Origin: an uncultured Acetobacteraceae bacterium
GTDB lineage: Bacteria; Pseudomonadota; Alphaproteobacteria; Acetobacterales; Acetobacteraceae
NCBI GenBank assembly: GCA_937873205.1
Contig: CALMVO010000063.1
Location: forward strand, 1 to 54,564
Length of the DNA: 54,564 nt
Reading direction: 5' to 3'
The notes beneath the pieces are model-generated. The model saw nothing but the letters and a program-made list of their open reading frames with translations. It made no database searches and had not been told where the DNA came from. A program made the translations under genes and the position numbers. Positions 7,123 to 14,919 of the stretch are shown in pieces. How positions within the stretch are numbered: the stretch's first letter is position 1; every line of letters begins with the position of its first letter.

Positions 7123-9230
7123 TGCCCGACGGCTTGCTTGCCGAGGCGGTCCAGCGCGCCGCCGCCGCGACCGCCACCCATTGCCCCTACTGCGCGCTCC
7201 AGTGCGGCATGATGCTGAGCCAGGACCGCGCCGGCGCCTGGACCGTGTCCGCCCGCGACTTCCCCACCAACAAGGGCGGGCTCTGCCGCAAGGGCTGGAC
7301 CGCCGCGGCCCTGCTCGACCACCCCGATCGGCTCGCCACGCCGCTGCTGCGCGACACCAAGGACGGCCCGCTGCGCCCGGCCGGCTGGGACGAGGCGCTG
7401 GACCGGGTCGCCGATGGCCTGCTGCGCATCCGCGCCGAGCACGGCCCCTCGGCGCTCGGCGTGTTCGGCGGCGGCGGGCTCACCAACGAGAAGGCCTACC
7501 TGCTCGGCAAGTTCGCGCGCCTGGCACTCGGCACCGGCAACATCGACTATAACGGCCGCTTCTGCATGGCCTCCGCCGCCGCCGCCGGCCTGCGCGCGTT
7601 CGGCATCGATCGCGGGCTGCCGTTCCCGCTTGCCGACATTCCGGGCGCCGACGCCATCCTGATCGCCGGTTCCAACCCAGCCGAGACGATGCCGCCGATC
7701 ATGCAGTATTTCGAGGCGCAGCGGGCCCGCGGCGGCCGGCTGATCGTCTCCGATCCCCGGCGCACCGCGACCGCGAAGCTGGCCGACCTGCATCTGGCGC
7801 TGACGCCCGGCACCGACGCGGCGCTGGCCAACGGGCTGCTGCACGTCGCCGTCCGCGACCGGCTGATCGACCCGGACTTCATCGAGGCTCGCACCACCGG
7901 CTGGGAGTCGGTGCGCCGCGTGGTCGCCTCGTACTGGCCGGACCGCGCCGAGCGCGTCACCGGCGTGCCGGCACAGGACATCGAGCGCGCAGCACACCTG
8001 CTGGGCGAGGCCGCCACCGCGATGATCCTGAGCGGCCGCGGCCCGGAGCAGCAGTCCCAGGGCACCGCCAACGCCACCGCCTTCATCAACCTCGCCCTGG
8101 CGCTGGGCAAGGCCGGCCGCCCCCATTGCGGCTGGGGCTGCCTCACCGGCCAGGGCAACGGCCAGGGCGGCCGCGAGCACGGCCAGAAGAACGACCAGCT
8201 CCCAGGCTACCGCAAGCTCGACAACCCCGATCACCGCGCCGCCGTCGCCGCGGTCTGGGACGTGGACCCCGACATCCTGCCCCGTCCGGGCATGCCGGCG
8301 ATCGAGATGCTGCGTTCGCTGGGCCAGCCCGGCGGCGTGCGCGGCCTGCTGGTGGCGGCCAGCAACCTGGTGGTGTCTGTGCCCGATGCGGCCGGCCTGC
8401 CCGACCGACTGCGCGGGCTCGACCTCCTGGTGGTGCTGGACCAGTTCCTGACCGAGACCTCGTCGCTGGCCGACGTGGTGCTGCCAGTGCCGCAATGGGC
8501 CGAGGAGAGCGGCACCATGACCAACCTGGAGGGCAGGGTGGTCCGGCGCCTGGCCGCCCGCCCGCCGCCGCCCGAGGTCTGGACCGACACCCGCATCCTG
8601 TCCGCCTTGGCCGCCCGGCTCGGCTGCGCGGCCGCGTTTCCCGCCGAGCCCGACGCGGTGTTCACGGAGTTCCGACGCGCCACCGCCGGCGGCGTCGCGG
8701 ACTATGCCGGCATGTCGCCCGAGCGGCTTGCCGAGGCGGACGGACTGTTCTGGCCCTGCCCGGACGACGCCCATCCCGGCACGCCGCGCCTGTTCCAGAC
8801 CCGCTTCGGCCACCCCGACGGCCGTGCCCGCTTCACCGCGGTCGAGCGCCTCTCCTCCGCCGAGGAGCCGGACGCCGACTACCCGCTCTACCTCACCACC
8901 GGCCGCATCCTGACCCACTACCAGAGCGGCGCGCAGACCCGGCGGGTGGCCGAGCTGCAGGAGGCCGAGCCGGACGCCTTCGTCGAGATCCATCCCGACA
9001 CCGCGCGCGGCCTCGGCCTGCGCGCGGGCGCCATGGCGCGCATCGCCACGCGCCGCGGCAGCGTCGTGCTGGCGGTACGGCCGACCCCGGGCATCCGGCG
9101 CGACACGCTGTTCGTGCCGTTCCATTGGGGGGGCGCCTCCAGTGCCAACCTGCTCACCATCGACGTCGTCGATCCGATCTCCCGCATGCCGGAGCTGAAG
9201 GTCTGCGCGGCGCGGATCGAGCTCGCCTGA
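7122..9230 (+). CDS. nasA: Assimilatory nitrate reductase catalytic subunit (molybdopterin, 4Fe-4S)
   Basis: A 702-residue molybdopterin oxidoreductase. The N-terminal [4Fe-4S] ligands are Cys21, Cys24, Cys28 (HCPYCALQC) and Cys55 (GGLCRKG), followed by the nucleotide-binding repeats of the family (ILIAGSNPAETMP, LIVSDPRRTATAKLADLHL). GQGNGQGGREHGQKNDQLPG and the C-terminal YLTTGRILTHYQSGAQTRR match assimilatory NasA/NarB. It reduces nitrate to nitrite in the cytoplasm. It lacks the C-terminal [2Fe-2S] extension of some NasA proteins. Downstream nirB and nirD complete the route to ammonium, which settles nitrate over formate as substrate. No transporter or NasT/NasS genes lie alongside. Its start overlaps a leader ORF stop. 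Confidence 0.92.
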   Translation: MPDGLLAEAVQRAAAATATHCPYCALQCGMMLSQDRAGAWTVSARDFPTNKGGLCRKGWTAAALLDHPDRLATPLLRDTKDGPLRPAGWDEALDRVADGLLRIRAEHGPSALGVFGGGGLTNEKAYLLGKFARLALGTGNIDYNGRFCMASAAAAGLRAFGIDRGLPFPLADIPGADAILIAGSNPAETMPPIMQYFEAQRARGGRLIVSDPRRTATAKLADLHLALTPGTDAALANGLLHVAVRDRLIDPDFIEARTTGWESVRRVVASYWPDRAERVTGVPAQDIERAAHLLGEAATAMILSGRGPEQQSQGTANATAFINLALALGKAGRPHCGWGCLTGQGNGQGGREHGQKNDQLPGYRKLDNPDHRAAVAAVWDVDPDILPRPGMPAIEMLRSLGQPGGVRGLLVAASNLVVSVPDAAGLPDRLRGLDLLVVLDQFLTETSSLADVVLPVPQWAEESGTMTNLEGRVVRRLAARPPPPEVWTDTRILSALAARLGCAAAFPAEPDAVFTEFRRATAGGVADYAGMSPERLAEADGLFWPCPDDAHPGTPRLFQTRFGHPDGRARFTAVERLSSAEEPDADYPLYLTTGRILTHYQSGAQTRRVAELQEAEPDAFVEIHPDTARGLGLRAGAMARIATRRGSVVLAVRPTPGIRRDTLFVPFHWGGASSANLLTIDVVDPISRMPELKVCAARIELA

Positions 9231-9270
9231 TGTTCGCCATTCCCCATCCCAGTCCGAGGACCGCCGCCCC

Positions 9271-9621
9271 ATGATTGAGTCGATCCCCCGCATCGTCACC
9301 GGCATCTTCGCCTTCACCGGCGCCGGGCTGCGGACCACCACGCCGCTGGACGGCGCGCCCGCCTACACGGTGCCGGCGGATAAGCGCGCGCAGCTGATCT
9401 ACCTGCGCGCCGGCAACTCGGCCGACGCGCTGGTGAGCCTGGTGCTGATGCGGGACGGCGCGCCGATGCGGCTGTTCCCGCTCGGCGCCAAGTCCGGCCT
9501 GCACGTGCCGCTGGCGGTGGTCGAGGACCTGCAGCCCGACACCGTGATCTCGCTCGGCATTGCCGCACCCGAGGGCCTGTCCGGCCACGTTGTGCTCGAC
9601 ATGGGGCTGATGGAAATCTGA
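9271..9621 (+). CDS. Conserved small protein of the nitrate-assimilation operon, function unknown
   Basis: A 116-residue soluble protein (MIESIPRIVTGIFAFTGAGL...). It has no Cys or His clusters, no membrane segment and no signal peptide, and is rich in short hydrophobic strands, which suggests a small beta-rich fold. I do not recognise a named family. It starts 40 nt after nasA, and its TGA shares one base with the nirB ATG (TGATG), so it is translationally coupled to nirB. A structural or assembly role for the reductases is possible from position alone. Confidence 0.75.
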   Translation: MIESIPRIVTGIFAFTGAGLRTTTPLDGAPAYTVPADKRAQLIYLRAGNSADALVSLVLMRDGAPMRLFPLGAKSGLHVPLAVVEDLQPDTVISLGIAAPEGLSGHVVLDMGLMEI

Positions 9622-12110
9622 TGGACGGATCGGTGGCGCAGACCCTGGAGGACGGGATGATGATGGCAAGGCAGAGGCTGGTCGTCGTCGGCAACGGCAT
9701 GGCCGGTGCCCGCGCCGTGGAGGAGGTGCTGGCCCGCGGCGGCGCCGACCTGTTCGACATCGTCATGTTCGGCGACGAGCCCTACGGCAACTACAACCGC
9801 ATCATGCTGTCCAACGTGCTCTCCGGCGTGCAGGACACCGACGGCATCTACATCAACCCGCTCGACTGGTACGCCGACAACGGCATCACCCTGCACAGCG
9901 GCGCCCGCGTTACCCACATCGACCGCGCCGCCCGCGTGGTGACGGCGGAAAACGGGGTGCAGGAACGTTACGACGTGCTGCTGATCGCCACCGGCAGCCG
10001 GTCCTTCATCCCGCCGCTGGACAACGTGCGTGACGAGACCGGCGAGCTCCGCGATGGCGTGTTCGGCTTCCGCACGCTGGACGACTGCACCGCCATGATG
10101 GCGCGCGCCCGCACCAGCCAGACGGCGGTGGTGCTGGGCGGCGGCCTGCTCGGGCTCGAGGCGGCGCGTGGCCTCATGACGCACGGACCCAGTGTGCACG
10201 TCGTGCACCTGGCCCAGCACCTGATGAACGCGCAGCTCGACGTCGAGGGCGGCGCCATCCTGCGCGCGGCGATGGAGGCGATGGGCGTCACCATCCACAC
10301 CGGCGCCAGCACCGCTTGCATCGAGCTCGACGAATCCGGCGCCGTCGCCGGCGTCCGCTTCAAGGACGGCACCGTGCTGCCCTGCCAGATGGTGGTGGTG
10401 GCCGCCGGCATCCGCCCCAACGTCGAGGTGGCGCAGCGCGCCGGACTCACGGTCGAACGCGCCATCGTGGTCGACAACCACATGCGCTGCCCCGACGACC
10501 GCAACGTGTTCGTGGTCGGCGAGTGCGCGCAGCACCGCGGCCAGGTCTACGGGCTGGTGGCGCCGCTGTGGGACCAGGCCAAGGTGTTCGCCGACCAGGT
10601 CACCCAGCGCAACACGGGCAGCGCCTACCATGGCTCCAAGCTGGCGACGAAGCTCAAGGTGATGGGCGTCGAGCTGGCCTCCATGGGCCTGACCGAGCCG
10701 CAGCACCCGCACGACGAGGTGATCCGCTTCAGCGAGACCCGCAGCGGCACCTACAAGAAGCTGATCGTGCGCGACGGCCGCCTGGTCGGCGGCATCCTGA
10801 TGGGCGACATCTCCAAGGCCGCCTACCTGATGCAGGCCTTCGACCGCGACAGCCCGCTGCCCGAGGAGCGGCTATCGCTGCTGTTCGACCTCGGCACGCC
10901 GCCGCAGAAGGTGACGCTGGACGAGATGCCGGCTGACGCGCAGGTCTGCAACTGCAACGGTGTCACCAAGGGCGCGATCGGCGCCTGCGTCGCCGCCGGC
11001 AAGAAGACCACCAAGTCGGTGATGGACGCCACCCGCGCCGGCATGGGCTGCGGCTCCTGCAAGGCGCTGGTCGGCGAGGTGGTCGAGTGGTTCTGCGGCG
11101 GTACCGTCGAGGAAGACCTCTCGGTGCACTACTACGTGCCCGGCATTCCGATGACCAAGCCCGAGCTGGTCGCCGCCGTCCGCGCGCAGGACCTGCGTTC
11201 GGTCTCGTCGGTGTTCGCGGCCCTGGCCGGCGGCGTCGTCGATGCCGGTTCGAAACCCGCGCTGGCCTCGCTGCTGATCACCGTCTGGGCGGACGACTAC
11301 GTGGACGAGCGCGACGCCCGGTTCATCAACGATCGCGTGCACGCCAACATCCAGAAGGACGGCACCTTCTCGGTGGTCCCCGAGATGCCGGGCGGCGTCA
11401 CCACGCCGGCCGACCTGATCCGCATCGCCGAGGTCGCGCTGAAATACAACGTGCCCCTGGTGAAGCTGACCGGCGGCCAGCGCATCGACCTGGTCGGCGT
11501 CTCCAAGGAGGACCTGCCGCGCATGTGGGCCGACCTCGGAATGCCGTCCGGCCACGCCTACGGCAAGAGCTACCGCACCTGCAAGAGCTGCATCGGCACC
11601 GAGTTCTGCCGCTTCGGGCTCGGCGATTCGATGGGTTTCGCGGCAAAGATCGAGCGTCGGTTCCGCGGCGTCGACAGCCCGGCCAAGCTCAAGCTCGCCA
11701 CCGCCGGCTGCCCGCGCAACTGCTCCGAGGCGATGGTCAAGGACATCGGCGCCGTCGCCATCGGCAACGACCGCTGGGAAATCTATGTCGGCGGCGCCGC
11801 CGGCGCCCACATCCGCAAGGGCGACCTGCTCTGCACCGTGGACGGCGAGGATGCCGCGATGCTGATCACGTCGCGCTTCATGCAGTACTACCGCGAGAAC
11901 GCGAAGTGGAAGGAACGCACCTACACGTTCGTGCCGCGCATCGGGCTGGAGCGCATCCGCGCGATCGTCGTGGACGACAGCGACGGCATCGCGGCCGAGC
12001 TCGACGCCGCGATGGAGCGGTCGATCGCCGCCGCCTACGATCCCTGGAAGGAGGCGACGGCGCCCAAGACCGCCAACCAGTTCGCCGAGATCCTGGTGCC
12101 CGCCTCGTGA
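9621..12110 (+). CDS. nirB: Nitrite reductase (NADH) large subunit
   Basis: An 829-residue NirB. The N-terminal third is the FAD/NAD(P)H domain (RLVVVGNGMAGARAVEEVL; second Rossmann motif AVVLGGGLLGLEAARGL). Around residue 440 is a BFD-like [2Fe-2S] domain (CNCNG..., then GMGCGSCKALV). The C-terminal part is the sirohaem/[4Fe-4S] nitrite/sulfite reductase domain, with ligands in TCKSCIGTEFCRFGLGDS and TAGCPRNCSEAM. It reduces nitrite to ammonium with NADH. The start overlaps the preceding stop; an internal ATG at about 9657-9663 near MARQRLVVVGNG is an alternative. nirD overlaps its stop (GTGA). Confidence 0.95.
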   Translation: MDGSVAQTLEDGMMMARQRLVVVGNGMAGARAVEEVLARGGADLFDIVMFGDEPYGNYNRIMLSNVLSGVQDTDGIYINPLDWYADNGITLHSGARVTHIDRAARVVTAENGVQERYDVLLIATGSRSFIPPLDNVRDETGELRDGVFGFRTLDDCTAMMARARTSQTAVVLGGGLLGLEAARGLMTHGPSVHVVHLAQHLMNAQLDVEGGAILRAAMEAMGVTIHTGASTACIELDESGAVAGVRFKDGTVLPCQMVVVAAGIRPNVEVAQRAGLTVERAIVVDNHMRCPDDRNVFVVGECAQHRGQVYGLVAPLWDQAKVFADQVTQRNTGSAYHGSKLATKLKVMGVELASMGLTEPQHPHDEVIRFSETRSGTYKKLIVRDGRLVGGILMGDISKAAYLMQAFDRDSPLPEERLSLLFDLGTPPQKVTLDEMPADAQVCNCNGVTKGAIGACVAAGKKTTKSVMDATRAGMGCGSCKALVGEVVEWFCGGTVEEDLSVHYYVPGIPMTKPELVAAVRAQDLRSVSSVFAALAGGVVDAGSKPALASLLITVWADDYVDERDARFINDRVHANIQKDGTFSVVPEMPGGVTTPADLIRIAEVALKYNVPLVKLTGGQRIDLVGVSKEDLPRMWADLGMPSGHAYGKSYRTCKSCIGTEFCRFGLGDSMGFAAKIERRFRGVDSPAKLKLATAGCPRNCSEAMVKDIGAVAIGNDRWEIYVGGAAGAHIRKGDLLCTVDGEDAAMLITSRFMQYYRENAKWKERTYTFVPRIGLERIRAIVVDDSDGIAAELDAAMERSIAAAYDPWKEATAPKTANQFAEILVPAS

Positions 12111-12421
12111 GCGACGCAGTCGCGATCGCCATCGGCCCGCTGTCGCAGATCCCGGTGGGCGAGGGCCGCAACATGGTGGTCGGCGACCGCACCCTGGCCG
12201 TGTTCCACCTGCACGGCGGCGCGGTCTACGCCACCCAGCCGACCTGCCCGCACAGGGGCGGCCCGCTCGCCGACGGGCTGACCGGCAGCCACACCGTGAT
12301 GTGCCCGCTGCACGACCGTGTCTTCGACCTCCGTACCGGCGTCGGCCCCGACTGCTCGATCGCAGTCGTCCCGGTGCGGGTGCAGGACGGCATCATGCTG
12401 GTCGAGCTCGCCACCGCCTGA
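12107..12421 (+). CDS. nirD: Nitrite reductase (NADH) small subunit, Rieske-type
   Basis: 104 residues from a GTG overlapping the nirB stop. It has the two half-motifs of a Rieske [2Fe-2S] fold, CPHRGGPLADG and CPLHDRVFDLRTG, which supply two Cys and two His. That fits the NirD subfamily variants that keep the cluster ligands. It pairs with NirB in the cytoplasmic siroheme nitrite reductase. It is the last gene of the operon, and a double-hairpin repeat starts 10 nt after the stop. Confidence 0.92.
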   Translation: MSDAVAIAIGPLSQIPVGEGRNMVVGDRTLAVFHLHGGAVYATQPTCPHRGGPLADGLTGSHTVMCPLHDRVFDLRTGVGPDCSIAVVPVRVQDGIMLVELATA

Positions 12422-12431
12422 AGGACGGAAA

Positions 12432-12478
12432 GGCCAGGGCTCTGCCCGGAACCGCTGGGGCCGCGGGCCCCAGACCCT
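12432..12478 (+). repeat. Dispersed double-hairpin repeat (copy R3, CTGGGGCC variant)
   Basis: The first stem is degenerate (GGCCAGGGCtctGCCCGGA). The second module is not the CCAAGGGC type but CTGGGGCCgcgGGCCCCAG, followed by ACCCTTTCG. It follows nirD in the same orientation. Exchange of the second stem with preservation of pairing shows that the element is modular and selected, or copied, as structure. Confidence 0.85.
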
Positions 12479-12498
12479 TTCGTCACGCGGGCCAGGGC

Positions 12499-12545
12499 TT
12501 GACGACACCTATCGTTCGCCATATCGTAAGATATGTTCAACGATA
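12499..12545 (+). promoter_or_regulatory. Promoter with a 36-nt operator dyad over the start codon
   Basis: TTGACG (12499-12504), a 17-nt spacer and TATCGT (12522-12527) form a plausible sigma70 promoter. A long dyad spans 12510-12545. Its left half is TATCGTTcgcCATATC, its right half GATATGttcAACGATA, with centre GTAA; 13 of 16 positions pair. The dyad covers the -10 box and the ATG at 12533. That ATG is about 6 nt after the -10, so the transcript may be leaderless. Self-repression by the encoded PadR protein is the natural reading, as YqjI does in E. coli. Confidence 0.6.
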
Positions 12546-13165
12546 AAAAGCGACATGTTCACGGTTGCGGTCATCACGGCCTGCAGGGCCCCCGACGCGG
12601 GCGGGGGCAAGACGGCTTCGGGTTCGGCCGCGGCGGCGGACCCGGCTTCATGGGCGGCGGCGGTATGCCGGGCGGCCGCAAGCTGTCGTCCGGCGACCTC
12701 CAGCTCGTCCTGCTCGCACTCCTGGAGGCGCAGCCGGCCCATGGCTACGAGCTCATCCGCGCGATCGAGGAGCGGTCGGGCGGCTTCTACGTGCCGAGCC
12801 CCGGCGTGATCTATCCGGCCCTCACCTACCTGGCCGAGATCGGCCAGGCTGCCATGGCCCTGGACGGCCAGCGCAAGCTCTACAGCCTCACCGAGCCGGG
12901 CCGGCAGCACCTCGCCGCCCACCGCGCCGCCGCCGACGCCATGCTCGACGCGCTCGGCCGCTTCGGCCGCCGCATGGACCATGTCCGCGAGGCCTTCGCC
13001 GGCCTGGACGCGCTCGACCCCCAGGCCGCAGACGACCTGCACCAGGCGCGCCACGGCCTCCGGCATGCGCTGCTGCGCACCCGCGACTGCTCGCCCGACG
13101 AGGCGCGCCGCATCGCCGCAATCCTGGACCGGGCGACGGCCGAGATCCTGCAGACGCGGTCATGA
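12533..13165 (+). CDS. PadR-family metal-responsive repressor (YqjI-like)
   Basis: 210 residues. Residues 1-55 are a His/Cys/Gly/Arg-rich tail (RHVHGCGHHGLQG, then Gly/Phe-rich). Residues about 56-130 are the PadR winged helix (LSSGDLQLVLLALLEAQPAH, GYELIRAIEERSGGFYVPSP, GVIYPALTYL). A helical dimerisation region follows. The architecture matches E. coli YqjI, a nickel-responsive repressor whose N-terminal tail binds metal. The next gene encodes a siderophore-interacting protein like YqjH, YqjI's known target. No Shine-Dalgarno is visible before the ATG, which lies inside an operator dyad. The metal specificity here is inferred. Confidence 0.85.
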   Translation: MFNDKKRHVHGCGHHGLQGPRRGRGQDGFGFGRGGGPGFMGGGGMPGGRKLSSGDLQLVLLALLEAQPAHGYELIRAIEERSGGFYVPSPGVIYPALTYLAEIGQAAMALDGQRKLYSLTEPGRQHLAAHRAAADAMLDALGRFGRRMDHVREAFAGLDALDPQAADDLHQARHGLRHALLRTRDCSPDEARRIAAILDRATAEILQTRS

Positions 13166-13202
13166 GCCCGGTTCGCCCGATCCCCACCACATGGAGACCC
13201 CG

Positions 13203-14018
13203 ATGAACCAGATCGGCCGCAGACCCGTGCGGGTGCGCCACCCCCTGAAGCTGCGCCTGGCGCAGGTCGCTCGCGTCGAGACAATCTCGCCGCGCATGCG
13301 CCGCATCACCCTCGCCGGCGACCAGCTCGACGGCTTCACCTCGGCCGCCCCCGACGATCATGTGAAGCTGTTCTTCCCAGTACCCGGCCAGGAGAAGCCG
13401 GTCCTGCCGGACCCGGACGCCATCGGTCGGGGCGAGCGGGCCGGCACGGTCCCGCCGATCGTCCGCGACTACACGCCGCGGCGGTTCGATCCCGAACGCC
13501 GCGAGCTGGTCGTCGAGTTCGTCATCCACGGCGACGGTCCGGCCTCCGGCTGGGCCGCGCAGGCCGCATCCGGGCAGTGGATCGGCGTCGGCGGACCGCG
13601 CGGCTCGTTCCTCGTCCCGGACGACGACGACATCACCCTGCTGGCCGGCGACGAGACCGCGCTGCCGGCCATCGCCCGCCGCCTGGAGGAGGCCCGGCCG
13701 GGCGCCCGCGTGCTTGCGCTGATCGAGGTCTTCGACGCGCATGAGCAGCGCCACCTGCCCACCGCCGCCAACGCCACCATCCGCTGGCTGCACCGGGACG
13801 GCGTGCCGGCGGGCACCTCGACCCTGCTGGACCAGGCGCTCGCCGACTTGGCGCTGCCCCCGGGCGACACCCATGCCTGGCTGGCCGGCGAGATCGAGAC
13901 CATCCGGCGCCTGCGCACCCACCTGATCGAGCGGAAGGGCCTGCCCCGCGACCAGATCCGCGCCGCCGGCTACTGGCGCCTCGGCGAACCCGGCGCCCAC
14001 GCCAGCCTGGATGGATAG
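13203..14018 (+). CDS. Siderophore-interacting protein / NADPH-dependent ferric reductase (YqjH-like)
   Basis: 271 residues. The FAD-binding barrel is at residues about 10-140 (SPRMRRITLAGDQLDGFTSA, DDHVKLFFPVPG, RDYTPRRFDPERRELVVEF) and the NAD(P)H domain at about 150-260 (LLAGDETALPAIARRLEE, then AWLAGEIETIRRLRTHL and GYWRLGE). The family releases iron from ferric siderophores in the cytoplasm. ATG at 13203 was chosen because family similarity starts at RRPVRVRHPLKLRL. It begins 37 nt after the PadR gene, so it shares that gene's autoregulated promoter. Confidence 0.92.
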   Translation: MNQIGRRPVRVRHPLKLRLAQVARVETISPRMRRITLAGDQLDGFTSAAPDDHVKLFFPVPGQEKPVLPDPDAIGRGERAGTVPPIVRDYTPRRFDPERRELVVEFVIHGDGPASGWAAQAASGQWIGVGGPRGSFLVPDDDDITLLAGDETALPAIARRLEEARPGARVLALIEVFDAHEQRHLPTAANATIRWLHRDGVPAGTSTLLDQALADLALPPGDTHAWLAGEIETIRRLRTHLIERKGLPRDQIRAAGYWRLGEPGAHASLDG

Positions 14019-14153
14019 GCGCGACGCGATTCGGAACGACGTCGCCTGCGGTATCGGGTGCTGACACGCGTCTTTCGGGAAGGTGGTGCACCGGGTTGAC
14101 CCTGTCGGTCGGCGCAGCATCCCCTCGTGGCGCCATCGACCCGGTGTCTGCTG

Positions 14154-14191
14154 GAGGATGATCCGATCGCCTAGGCGCACGGATCATCCTC
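14154..14191. repeat. Palindrome with a 12-bp perfect stem
   Basis: GAGGATGATCCG (14154-14165) pairs perfectly with CGGATCATCCTC (14180-14191) across a 14-nt loop. It is followed within 20 nt by a longer related palindrome, and both ends carry CTAG-like tetranucleotides (TCCTCTAG). It looks like one arm of a dispersed palindromic element and not a terminator, as there is no T tract. Confidence 0.85.
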
Positions 14192-14208
14192 TAGCTTGTT
14201 GTTTTGAC

Positions 14209-14252
14209 GAGCATCATCCGATCGAACGAGTCCGTTCGATCGGATGATGCTC
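14209..14252. repeat. Palindrome with a 20-bp perfect stem and 4-nt loop
   Basis: The 20 nt at 14209-14228 (GAGCATCATCCGATCG, then AACG) are the exact reverse complement of 14233-14252; the loop is AGTC. The outer motif GAGCATCATCCG resembles GAGGATGATCCG of the neighbouring palindrome. It lies just before a Fic pseudogene, so it may mark a recombination or insertion scar. Confidence 0.9.
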
Positions 14253-14264
14253 TAGGTGCCTGGC

Positions 14265-14905
14265 ATGGTGACGATCGACGAGCGCGTTGCCTCCCGGAAG
14301 GCCGAACCGGACGTGTTGCGGCCTCTGTCCGGCTTTGGTCTGTCCGCGCTGTCGTCCCGGTAGGGCGTCGAGCTGACCTGTACGTCGAACGCGATTGAGG
14401 GGAACACGCTGACGCGCGGCGAGACCGCGCCGGTGATCGAGAAAGGCATCACCATCGGCGGCAAGCCGCTCCGAGATCATCTGGAAGCGGTCGGCCATGA
14501 GGATGCGCTCGACGACATCCGCAGCCTCGCGCTCGAACCAGCCGGTGCGCGAGGCTGACATCCCGCATGTCCACGCCCTGGTAATCGGCCGCATCGAGCC
14601 TGCCGAGGCCGGACGCTACGCGACGCATCAGCGGCTGATCTCCGGCACCAGCGTCCTGCCGCCGACCCCGGCGCAGGTGGTACCGCTGATGGCCGATGGC
14701 TTGGCCCCCGCCACGGTGGAAACGGCGATCGCCGCGCATGAGCGCCTGGTGTCGATCCACCCGTTCGCCGACGGCAACGGCCACACCGCGCGGCTGCTGA
14801 TGAACCTCGTTCTGCAGACGGGCGGCGATCCCGCGCCCTGCGAAGGCTTCATGACCACCGCCTCGAAGACAGCCTGGACCACCACCTGATGATCCTGAGA
14901 CGGTC
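14265..14905 (+). pseudogene. Broken Fic-domain protein (AMPylase/toxin family)
   Basis: From the ATG at 14265 the reading is MVTIDERVASRKAEP... up to an in-frame TAG at 14361. The same frame then resumes with GVELTCTSNAIEGNTLTRGE, which contains the class-II Fic inhibitory motif (S-x-x-x-E-G). Near 14540 the reading must shift to continue as PVREADIPHVHALVIG and on to HPFADGNGHTARLLMN, the Fic active-site motif with the final conserved Arg replaced by His. A further shift near 14830 is needed for RLEDSLDHHL. A stop, two frameshifts and a changed catalytic residue make it a pseudogene. Confidence 0.85.
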
Positions 14906-14919
14906 ATGAGTACCTGGCC

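Noticed and set aside
6576-9341. A 921-codon open frame on the minus strand opposite nasA
   Set aside because: It is a by-product of GC-rich codon bias in nasA. Its translation is low-complexity Gly/Ala/Arg/His-rich, has no motif, and nasA itself is unmistakable.
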